Under the pieces are notes generated by a model. It searched no databases. It was not told the DNA's origin and saw only the letters and a program-made list of their open reading frames with translations. A program made the position numbers and the translations under genes. A stretch of 13,536 bases of DNA from JAMCZU01 sp964479405 (GTDB lineage Bacteria > Patescibacteriota > UBA1384 > UBA12157 > JAENIV01), in contig CAYZMA010000030.1 of NCBI GenBank assembly GCA_964479405.1, positions 1 through 13,536 of the forward strand, in the 5' to 3' direction. The stretch's first letter is position 1; the number at the start of each line of letters is the position of its first letter. Below, one piece after another: positions 1-5,494 of this stretch.

Positions 1-1110
1 AAAATGTTTATGGCAATGGCTAAAGATATTAGGATTGTGATTATTAAACTGGCTGATCGCTTACATAACATGAAAACTCTTCAGGGTGTGCCAGAAGAAA
101 AAAGACTCCGCATTTCTAAAGAAACTCTGGAAATTTATGCTCCTTTAGCCGATCGGTTAGGAATGGGCGAACTTAAAGGCCAACTTGAAGATCTTGCTTT
201 TTGCTTCATTGAACCGGAAGAATGCGAAAAACTAAAAGCTCGGCTGGCTGATAAATTAGATCGGAAAGAAAAATATATTGAAAAAATTAGGAAAATTCTT
301 CTTAAGAAACTTGGTAAAGAGGGGATTAGAGCCGAAATTTCCGGTCGGAAAAAACATTTTTATTCATTATGGCTAAAGCTTAAACGTTACGATGATAATT
401 TGTCTCGCATTTACGATTTAGTTGCTTTAAGAGTAATTGTTTCTAATGTTGAAGAGTGTTACAAAGTTTTAGGTATTATTCATGAAACATGGCGACCGTT
501 GGTGGGTAGAATTAAAGATTACATTGCTATGCCAAAACCGAATGGCTATCAATCAATTCACACGACTGTTTTTGCTCAAGGTGGAGAAATTATTGAAATT
601 CAAATTAGGTCTCGTAAAATGCATGATCACGCCGAAAATGGTATTGCCGCCCATTGGCATTATGCAGGTAAAAAAAGCACTTTAGATTATTTAAGAAGAA
701 AAATTAATCGCGTTCCAAGTTCTGAATTAAAATGGGTCCATGAATTGGCGCGCTGGCAGAAAAATTTAGCCGACAATAAAGAAGTAATTGAAGGTTTAAA
801 TCTTGATTTTTTCTCGGATAGAATTTTTGTCTACACGCCCACCGGCGATGTTAAAGATTTACCAGTCGGCGCCACAGTGATTGATTTTGCTTATGCGATT
901 CATACCGATTTAGGTAATTTTACCACCGGCGCTAAAGTTAATGGTAAAATGGTAAAAATTTCAACCATTCTGCAAAACGGAGATATTGTGGATATTATTA
1001 AATCTAAAAAAGAAACTGGTCCCAAACAAGATTGGTTGGAAATTGTCAAAACTTCTTTAGCACGAAATCGTATTCGTCATTTTTTTAAAACTCACAAATC
1101 TCGGTTCTAG
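1..1110 (+). CDS. RelA/SpoT-family (p)ppGpp synthetase/hydrolase, 5'-truncated by the window
   Basis: This enzyme family makes and degrades the alarmone (p)ppGpp in the stringent response. The frame is open from base 1 (a Lys codon precedes the first Met), and the sequence opens in the middle of the HD hydrolase domain, so the true start lies upstream. Counting from the Met at base 4, KLADRLHN (residues 15-22) is the end of the HD domain and includes its conserved metal-binding Asp. The synthetase domain covers about 110-225, with the loop KDYIAMPKPNGYQSIHTT (171-188) and the EIQIR motif (198-202). A TGS domain covers about 272-335. The protein stops about 30 residues later, so the C-terminal helical, zinc-finger and ACT regions of long RSH proteins are absent. 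The remaining HD metal ligands lie outside the window, so hydrolase activity cannot be judged. The stop is TAG; 96 bases separate it from hisS. Confidence 0.93.
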   Translation, partial: KMFMAMAKDIRIVIIKLADRLHNMKTLQGVPEEKRLRISKETLEIYAPLADRLGMGELKGQLEDLAFCFIEPEECEKLKARLADKLDRKEKYIEKIRKILLKKLGKEGIRAEISGRKKHFYSLWLKLKRYDDNLSRIYDLVALRVIVSNVEECYKVLGIIHETWRPLVGRIKDYIAMPKPNGYQSIHTTVFAQGGEIIEIQIRSRKMHDHAENGIAAHWHYAGKKSTLDYLRRKINRVPSSELKWVHELARWQKNLADNKEVIEGLNLDFFSDRIFVYTPTGDVKDLPVGATVIDFAYAIHTDLGNFTTGAKVNGKMVKISTILQNGDIVDIIKSKKETGPKQDWLEIVKTSLARNRIRHFFKTHKSRF

Positions 1111-1113
1111 GTC

Positions 1114-1142
1114 TTGCAAATCTATTAAAATTATCTTATAGT
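1114..1142 (+). promoter_or_regulatory. Probable promoter of hisS
   Basis: TTGCAA (1114-1119) and TATAGT (1137-1142) are separated by exactly 17 bases and lie about 65 bases upstream of the hisS start. A second -10-like TATAAT at 1181-1186 has no convincing -35 partner. The assignment rests on similarity to the sigma-70 consensus only. Confidence 0.6.
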
Positions 1143-1154
1143 CAATATGACTAT
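1138..1154. repeat. Perfect 6-bp inverted repeat overlapping the hisS -10 and start region
   Basis: ATAGTC (1138-1143) and GACTAT (1149-1154) flank a 5-base spacer. The left arm overlaps the -10 hexamer, so the repeat could be an operator or, if transcribed, a weak hairpin. No T tract follows, so it is not a terminator. No regulator can be named. Confidence 0.4.
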
Positions 1155-1206
1155 TGTCGCGGAAATTTAATACTCCAAATTATAATATGGTTAATTAAGG
1201 ATTAGG

Positions 1207-2514
1207 ATGAAAAAAATAATTCAAAACCCTCGGGGAACAAAAGATGTCTTGCCCGAAGAGCAAAAATACTGGCGCTTTTTAATAGAAAATGTTCAAAAAA
1301 GTATGGATGTTTTTGGAGCCCAAAGAATTGAAACGCCTATTTTTGAATACGCTGAAACTTACACTCGAGCTATTGGTAAAGGCACTGATATTATTGACAA
1401 AGAAATGTTTGAAGTCCGTCACCTAGCCAGTCCTACCCCGGAAACTTTATCTGAAGATGAAACCAAAACCATGGTTTTGCGACCGGAATACACTGCTGGC
1501 ATTGCTAGAGCTTATATTCAAAATGGAATGATTAATTTACCTCAACCGATTAAACTTTGGTATTTTGGTCAAGCTTTCCGTTATGAACGGCCTCAAGCCG
1601 GTCGTTACAGAATTCATAATCAGTTTGGGATTGAAATTATTGGCGACAGTGATCCTTTAACCGATGCTTCGGCAATACTTTTGGCTTTTCAAACCCTACG
1701 AAAATTAGGTTTAGAGAAAGCAGTTAAGGTTGAAATTAACAGTATTGGTTGTTCAACTTGTCGAGTAAAAATGAAGAAGAAAATTGTGGAATATTTCCAA
1801 GGGTTTTTGGAAGATCTTTGTAATGACTGCAATCGTCGGTTTGTAGAAAATCCTATGCGTATTTTTGATTGCAAAGAGCCGAAATGTCAAAAAATTATTG
1901 ATAGCGCTCCTCAAATAATTGATCTTCTTTGCGAGGCTTGTAAAAAGCATTTTAAAGAAGTTCTGGAAAATCTTGATGCTTTAGAAATTCCTTACAATCT
2001 TAATCCACGGTTGGTACGCGGGCTTGATTATTATACCCGAACTGTTTTTGAGGTCTTTTTAGAAGATCCTCAAGAAGGAAATTTAGCCATTTTAGGCGGT
2101 GGTCGTTACGATGATTTAATTGAACTTTTAGGTGGCAATCAAACACCGGCGATTGGTTGGGCCGGCGGCGCTGAAAGAGTTATTAACATTATTAAAAATA
2201 AGGGTATTGTAATTCCGGAACAAAAATTGACTGATATTTGTCTTATTCATATGGGTGATAAAGCCAAAAAATCCGCACTTTCACTGATTGCCAAACTGTC
2301 AGAGGCTAATTTTAGTATTACTAATATCTTAGGTAAAGAATCTCTTAAAGCTCAACTTCGCTCGGCTAGTAAAATGGGCGCCCGCATTTGTTTAATTTTA
2401 GGTCAACGGGAGTTTATTGACAAAACCGTTATTTATAAAGATATGGAAAATAGCACTCAAGAAACTGTTCCCCAAGAAAAACTGATTGATTTCTTGCAAA
2501 AACGATTAGGGTAA
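1207..2514 (+). CDS. hisS: Histidine--tRNA ligase
   Basis: This class II aminoacyl-tRNA synthetase attaches histidine to tRNA-His in the cytoplasm. The 435 residues match the usual bacterial length. PRGTKDVLP opens the protein (8-16). Motif 2 is around 118-138 with FRYERPQAGRYR (124-135). The histidine-binding motif LVRGLDYY is at 269-276 and motif 3 lies around 313-326 with the conserved AER arginine. The anticodon-binding domain occupies about 342-430. The insertion domain carries eight cysteines in four pairs (182/185, 205/208, 222/227, 242/245), a possible metal-binding arrangement that I recall from other bacterial HisRS such as those of Firmicutes and Thermus. The ATG is preceded by AAGGA at 1197-1201, five bases upstream. 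It has its own promoter and is followed by lexA after 118 bases. Confidence 0.97.
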   Translation: MKKIIQNPRGTKDVLPEEQKYWRFLIENVQKSMDVFGAQRIETPIFEYAETYTRAIGKGTDIIDKEMFEVRHLASPTPETLSEDETKTMVLRPEYTAGIARAYIQNGMINLPQPIKLWYFGQAFRYERPQAGRYRIHNQFGIEIIGDSDPLTDASAILLAFQTLRKLGLEKAVKVEINSIGCSTCRVKMKKKIVEYFQGFLEDLCNDCNRRFVENPMRIFDCKEPKCQKIIDSAPQIIDLLCEACKKHFKEVLENLDALEIPYNLNPRLVRGLDYYTRTVFEVFLEDPQEGNLAILGGGRYDDLIELLGGNQTPAIGWAGGAERVINIIKNKGIVIPEQKLTDICLIHMGDKAKKSALSLIAKLSEANFSITNILGKESLKAQLRSASKMGARICLILGQREFIDKTVIYKDMENSTQETVPQEKLIDFLQKRLG

Positions 2515-2518
2515 AAAT

Positions 2519-2542
2519 CTATTATTACTCTTAAAATAATAG
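2519..2542. repeat. AT-rich 8-bp inverted repeat between hisS and lexA
   Basis: CTATTATT (2519-2526) and AATAATAG (2535-2542) are perfect complements around an 8-base loop, starting five bases after the hisS stop. The stem has only one G-C pair and no T tract follows, so termination would be weak at best. It directly abuts the DnaA-box sequence at 2543. Confidence 0.4.
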
Positions 2543-2551
2543 TTATCCACA
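2543..2551 (+). promoter_or_regulatory. Perfect DnaA-box sequence upstream of lexA
   Basis: TTATCCACA matches the consensus high-affinity DnaA 9-mer exactly and sits 12 bases upstream of the lexA -35 hexamer. It is alone: no cluster of boxes is visible, so it is not evidence of a replication origin. A regulatory role for DnaA at lexA is possible, and so is chance. A given 9-mer is expected about 0.1 times in a window of this size when both strands are counted at even base composition. Confidence 0.4.
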
Positions 2552-2562
2552 GTTTTGAACTC

Positions 2563-2591
2563 TTGACTTTCGTATTATGTTCGTATAAGGT
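2563..2591 (+). promoter_or_regulatory. lexA promoter
   Basis: TTGACT (2563-2568) and TAAGGT (2586-2591) are exactly 17 bases apart, about 40 bases upstream of the lexA start. The whole spacer is taken up by the left copy of the repeated operator-like element, so a bound repressor would directly block RNA polymerase. Confidence 0.6.
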
Positions 2592-2615
2592 TAATATAGA
2601 CGAACAAAAGACGAA
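2569..2615. promoter_or_regulatory. Probable LexA operator: two inverted copies of an 18-bp element with internal TTCG direct repeats
   Basis: The left copy is TTCGTATTATGTTCGTAT (2569-2586). The right copy, read on the minus strand, is TTCGTCTTTTGTTCGTCT (2615-2598). They match at 15 of 18 positions and face each other across 11 bases. Inside each copy TTCG recurs after seven bases, giving an 11-base period. That spacing resembles the alphaproteobacterial GTTC-N7-GTTC LexA site and differs from the Gram-positive GAAC-N4-GTTC palindrome. The left copy fills the promoter spacer and the right one lies in the early transcribed region. Position in front of lexA makes autoregulation the obvious reading, but this is inferred, not shown. 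Confidence 0.6.
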
Positions 2616-2632
2616 ATAAAAACGGAGATTAA

Positions 2633-3229
2633 ATGCAACCATTAACTAAAAGACAAAAAGAGGTTTTAGATTTTATCCAAGAGTATATCCAGTCTCACGA
2701 TTACGCCCCCTCCTATCGTGAGATTGGTGACTTTTTTAATCTTTCTTCAGTTGCCACCGTTGCTGATCATGTTGATAACCTGAAGGAAAAAGAATATTTA
2801 ACTAAAGATTTTAACGAAGCTCGCTCTCTGCAATTGACTCCTCGCTGGGATGAACGAAATTTTGAAGTCAATTTAGCTGGCACCATTGCCGCCGGCGCGC
2901 CGATTGAAGCCATTCGCACTAGTGAAACTATTGATATTCCTCGCGATATGATTGGTAAAAATGTCTTTGCTCTTAAAGTCAGGGGCGATTCTATGATTGA
3001 AGACGGTATTTTGGACGGCGACTACATTATTATTGAACAAACATCCAACCCTAATAACGGTGAAATTGTGGTCGCTCTTTTAGATAATGAAAACGCGACT
3101 TTAAAAAGATTTTACAAAGAAAAAGACCATATTAGATTGCAACCAGCAAATTCTAACTATCAACCAATCAGGGTTAAAAAAGTGGAGATTCAAGGAAGGG
3201 TTAAAGGTGTTATTAGAAAATTTAGATAA
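2633..3229 (+). CDS. lexA: LexA SOS-response repressor (self-cleaving)
   Basis: LexA represses DNA-damage genes and cleaves itself when activated by RecA filaments. The 198 residues match the family length. The N-terminal winged helix-turn-helix covers about 1-68, starting with LTKRQKEVLDFI. The cleavage site is in GTIAAGAPI, between Ala87 and Gly88. The catalytic dyad of the S24 peptidase domain is Ser120 (VRGDSMIEDG) and Lys158 (ATLKRF). All key residues are present, so the protein should be able to cleave itself. ATG is preceded by GGAGA at 2624-2628. The promoter holds two copies of a likely LexA-binding element, which points to autoregulation. A nuclease-fold gene follows after 60 bases. 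Confidence 0.96.
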   Translation: MQPLTKRQKEVLDFIQEYIQSHDYAPSYREIGDFFNLSSVATVADHVDNLKEKEYLTKDFNEARSLQLTPRWDERNFEVNLAGTIAAGAPIEAIRTSETIDIPRDMIGKNVFALKVRGDSMIEDGILDGDYIIIEQTSNPNNGEIVVALLDNENATLKRFYKEKDHIRLQPANSNYQPIRVKKVEIQGRVKGVIRKFR

Positions 3230-3289
3230 ATTATACGATCTAGTATTAAGCTTTTATGCTTATACTTTAAAGGACTTTTAGGAGGTATT

Positions 3290-3643
3290 TTGACTATTGA
3301 GTATCAGGTTATTCTTATCTTATCCGTTCTAATTTTAGCCTTATTTTTTCTCTGGCGACGAGCCACAAGACGGTTTCAAGAAATAGCTTTTCACAAATCC
3401 TCACTTTCTTCCCGTTACGGCAAAATGACTGAACAATTTATGCCATTTTTAAAAAATTATCCCTATTTACCGGAGAATTTCCGATTTCTCGGCTCGCCCA
3501 TAGATGGCGTTCAGTTTGAAGAAGACAAGATTATTTTTATTGAATTTAAAACCGCCAATTCGCAACTCTCCGAAAAACAAAAACGAATCGCCGAACTCAC
3601 TTGGCAGAAGAAAGTGGAATTTAAAGAAATAAGAATGGAATAA
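3290..3643 (+). CDS. Membrane-anchored endonuclease-fold protein related to archaeal Holliday junction resolvases (Endonuc_Holl type)
   Basis: The 117-residue protein starts with a single transmembrane helix (about 6-23), followed by basic residues (WRRATRR). The rest resembles the family I know as PF10107, 'endonuclease related to archaeal Holliday junction resolvase'. GKMTEQFMPFLKNYPYLP (45-61 region) carries Glu48, GSPIDGV carries Asp72, and IEFKT carries Glu85 and Lys87. These match the acidic and lysine positions of a PD-(D/E)XK nuclease core. The TTG start at 3290 is chosen because GGAGG lies at 3281-3285 and no ATG or GTG fits; the spacing of four bases is slightly short. No clear terminator separates it from lexA, so it may be co-transcribed. 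Nuclease activity and substrate are inferred from the family only. Confidence 0.75.
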   Translation: MTIEYQVILILSVLILALFFLWRRATRRFQEIAFHKSSLSSRYGKMTEQFMPFLKNYPYLPENFRFLGSPIDGVQFEEDKIIFIEFKTANSQLSEKQKRIAELTWQKKVEFKEIRME

Positions 3644-3646
3644 CAA

Positions 3647-3675
3647 TTGACATTTAACAAGCTATCTAGTAAAAT
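3647..3675 (+). promoter_or_regulatory. Strong sigma-70-type promoter of the DUF5680-like gene
   Basis: A perfect TTGACA (3647-3652) is followed after 17 bases by TAAAAT (3670-3675). It starts just three bases after the stop of the preceding gene, so this gene is transcribed independently. The expected start of transcription near 3682 rules out a TTG start at 3688 and favours the GTG at 3706. Confidence 0.75.
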
Positions 3676-3705
3676 AACCTTATCATCTTGTCTGTAGGAA
3701 AGGTT

Positions 3706-4281
3706 GTGAAGAAAATGACAAAGATAGTACCTGAAGAAATTTTAAAAAATGTTACCTTAGAAGAGGTAATGGACTGCTTTTTCCAAGGTGGCATTGCCGG
3801 GTACGCTAGTGGAGGAAGATATAACCCTTCTTTAGATGAAACTGGAGGCAAGGTATTTACACTCCGAACCGATAAGCTGATCTATAGCGATTCTTATGTT
3901 TCCAATGGTCCACAAAGCGGGGGAATGACTATTATTTCTCTTTTACCAGAAGATAGACGCCACTTTCCACTACACGGAAAAAAAATTCCTCTTTGGCTAA
4001 TGCAGTATGTTGGTGAGGAGCTTTCTTCCGACAAGAAAGCGATTGAAGTGGTTAAAGAAGCTCTTCTTGATGCCTATAATCAGCATATTTTCTGTGGTGG
4101 TCGAGGCCAAGAAACATATCCATTTTCTAAAACAGGATGGAACGAAATGAATTATTATAATAAAGTTAATGCTAAATATAATAATTTCATGAATTTTTCT
4201 GGCAAAGAAACCGTTGAAGATCGTGGCAATATCATCTTCTACCACACCTACTCTGGCAAGCTTCTTGTCCCGCTTGAATAA
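3706..4281 (+). CDS. Uncharacterised protein, DUF5680-like
   Basis: The 191-residue protein has no signal peptide or membrane helix and is probably cytoplasmic. Its pattern resembles DUF5680 as I remember it: an early AGYASGG segment, then LIYSDSYVSNGPQSGG, then IPLWLMQYVGEEL, a helix with VVKEALLDAYN, and a closing block with FMNFSGKETVEDRGNIIFYHTYSGKLL. In that family the end also reads as F.G.E.I.Y...Y.G.L. The function is unknown. The GTG start at 3706 follows AGGAAAGG (3696-3703); an ATG at 3715 is the alternative. The gene is a self-contained unit with its own strong promoter and a rho-independent terminator. One line in its 5' half (3781-3840) counts at 47% GC, above the roughly 35% of neighbouring housekeeping genes, while its 3' end is AT-rich. 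Confidence 0.6.
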   Translation: MKKMTKIVPEEILKNVTLEEVMDCFFQGGIAGYASGGRYNPSLDETGGKVFTLRTDKLIYSDSYVSNGPQSGGMTIISLLPEDRRHFPLHGKKIPLWLMQYVGEELSSDKKAIEVVKEALLDAYNQHIFCGGRGQETYPFSKTGWNEMNYYNKVNAKYNNFMNFSGKETVEDRGNIIFYHTYSGKLLVPLE

Positions 4282-4297
4282 TCATTTCTCATCTCCT

Positions 4298-4325
4298 AAT
4301 CGCGGTCTAACCCCCGCGATTTTTT
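4298..4325 (+). terminator. Rho-independent terminator of the DUF5680-like gene (copy A of a repeated module)
   Basis: AATCGCGG (4298-4305) pairs with CCGCGATT (4314-4321) and six T residues end at 4325. The surrounding 34 bases (4293-4326) recur at 6729-6762 with a single mismatch in the loop. Confidence 0.85.
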
Positions 4326-4328
4326 AAT

Positions 4329-4346
4329 CTAAATTCTAGAATTTAG
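4329..4346. repeat. Perfect 18-bp palindrome at the left end of the IS30 element
   Basis: CTAAATTCTAGAATTTAG is its own reverse complement. It overlaps the outer part of the left terminal repeat and begins four bases after the T tract of the terminator. It may include part of the original insertion target, since some IS30-family elements favour palindromic targets, but the junction is not resolved here. Confidence 0.6.
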
Positions 4347-4356
4347 TGCAACACTT
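4333..4356. repeat. Left terminal inverted repeat of the IS30 element
   Basis: Read inward, the left end is ATTCTAGA, six variable bases, then TGCAACACTT (4347-4356). The same two blocks appear in the right end, read on the minus strand, with a five-base middle. About 19 of 24 positions agree if one base is gapped. Confidence 0.7.
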
Positions 4357-4362
4357 TAATTA

Positions 4363-5352
4363 TTATTTAATATTTATAGCATCGCTTAAAACCTCGCTCG
4401 GTGTCAAATAATTGTGGGTTTTTCTGGGTCGATTGTTAAGTCTTTTTTTGATGAAATCTAAGTAATCTTGATTGATATTTTTAATGTCAGTACCTTTGGG
4501 AATATATTGGCGTAGAAGTTTATTCATGTTCTCAACACCACCTTTTTGCCAAGCTTTGCCCGGCTCGCAAAAGTAGGTTTCAATGTCATAAGCGGTTTTT
4601 AATTTAACGTGTTCAGCGTTCTCGCCACCATTATCGAAAGTGATGGATTTAACAAATTCTGGCGGGAAACTTTCAATTGTTTCTTTTAAAGCTTCTAAAT
4701 TTATTGGGGCTTCCATAGAGCTAACTTTTTCTAAATTGACATGCATAGTTTTCCTTTCATAATGGACGGAAACAGCTTCTTTTTGACGTTTGCCACAAAG
4801 TAAATCTGCCTCTAAGTCACCGCATCTTTCTTTCTGGTTAATTAATTTTGGTCGTTCGCTAATTGGGGTTCTATCAGGTATAGTAATGCCTCTTGGCTTC
4901 CTTTTACCCCACTGCATTCTTTTCTTTCGGTGGGTTCGAAGATGCTTGTATAAACGTGGCTCGCCCTCTTCCTGGCTGTAAATATGCTGATAGATAGTTT
5001 CGGCACAAACCATCTTAACGCAAGCTTTTTTAAGCTCTGGTGGCGGATGTTTTTTGAGTCGACCGGCGATTTGGTCTGGACTCCAATCTTCTTTTAATTG
5101 ATCTTCAATATAAGACTTTATTTTCTCACTTTTTTCTAATTTTTTCTTGTTCGTGAACTTTGATTTTCGATCAGCCGCTCTTTGCGCTAATTCCGCATTG
5201 TAATGACTTAGTTGTGGTTTGTGGCGTTTTAATTCGCGCGATACAACCGAAACATCACGATTGATAAAGCCAGCAATATCTCTCATACTGACTTGTTTTA
5301 TTCCAAGCCAAAATTCGATTCTTTGACGATCGTAAAAAGTCAAATTTGACAT
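4363..5352 (-). CDS. IS30-family transposase
   Basis: The 329-residue enzyme catalyses cut and insertion of its own element through an RNase H-like DDE domain. An N-terminal helix-turn-helix (about 3-45) begins LTFYDRQRIEFWL, and SMRDIAGFINRDVSVVSREL (22-41) is typical of the family's DNA-binding region. The DDE residues are Asp183 (GDLEADLL), Asp240 (TFDNGGEN) and Glu274 (KGGVENMN); the last two are separated by 33 residues, as usual for IS30. LLRQYIPKGTDI after the Glu is another family hallmark. The frame is full length, so the element may be active. AAAGG lies upstream of the ATG. It is transcribed against its neighbours. Confidence 0.95.
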   Translation of the reverse strand: MSNLTFYDRQRIEFWLGIKQVSMRDIAGFINRDVSVVSRELKRHKPQLSHYNAELAQRAADRKSKFTNKKKLEKSEKIKSYIEDQLKEDWSPDQIAGRLKKHPPPELKKACVKMVCAETIYQHIYSQEEGEPRLYKHLRTHRKKRMQWGKRKPRGITIPDRTPISERPKLINQKERCGDLEADLLCGKRQKEAVSVHYERKTMHVNLEKVSSMEAPINLEALKETIESFPPEFVKSITFDNGGENAEHVKLKTAYDIETYFCEPGKAWQKGGVENMNKLLRQYIPKGTDIKNINQDYLDFIKKRLNNRPRKTHNYLTPSEVLSDAINIK

Positions 5353-5389
5353 TTACAACACCTTTCTATCTAACTGGATATCTTACCTG

Positions 5390-5412
5390 AAGTGTTGCAT
5401 TGGGTCTAGAAT
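5390..5412. repeat. Right terminal inverted repeat of the IS30 element
   Basis: Read outward from the transposase side, AAGTGTTGCA (5390-5399) is followed by TCTAGAAT (5405-5412). Both blocks are inverted relative to the left end. Confidence 0.7.
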
Positions 5413-5431
5413 CTGCCGAGGTAACTGAGTC

Positions 5432-5460
5432 TTGACAAAATATTAATTACATGGTAGGAT
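5432..5460 (+). promoter_or_regulatory. Promoter of the 391-aa accessory gene
   Basis: A perfect TTGACA (5432-5437) lies 17 bases upstream of TAGGAT (5455-5460). It is outside the IS right end, so the gene does not need the IS for its expression. Confidence 0.7.
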
Positions 5461-5464
5461 AAGG

Positions 5465-5479
5465 TGTCCAAATCGGACA
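5465..5479. repeat. Small inverted repeat just after the -10 of the 391-aa gene
   Basis: TGTCC (5465-5469) and GGACA (5475-5479) surround five bases and lie at the expected transcription start, immediately before the AGGAGG at 5481-5486. It may be an operator or a small 5' hairpin. The arms are short, so confidence is limited. Confidence 0.35.
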
Positions 5480-5494
5480 AAGGAGGATTCACAA

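Larger units (their letters stand above)
4331..5414 (-). mobile_element. IS30-family insertion sequence, apparently intact
   Basis: An element of about 1.08 kb encodes one complete transposase on the minus strand and is bounded by imperfect terminal inverted repeats (about 4333-4356 and 5390-5412). Exact ends are uncertain by a few bases. AATCT occurs at both 4326-4330 and 5410-5414, and CT at 4329-4330 and 5413-5414; either might reflect a target duplication, but neither gives perfectly symmetrical ends. The element sits directly behind a terminator and in front of the promoter of the 391-aa gene, so it disrupts no visible gene. Confidence 0.85.

Noticed and set aside
3688..3705. A TTG start at 3688 extending the DUF5680-like protein by six residues
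   Set aside because: It lies about six bases after the expected transcription start and has no ribosome-binding site; GTG at 3706 has AGGAAAGG upstream.
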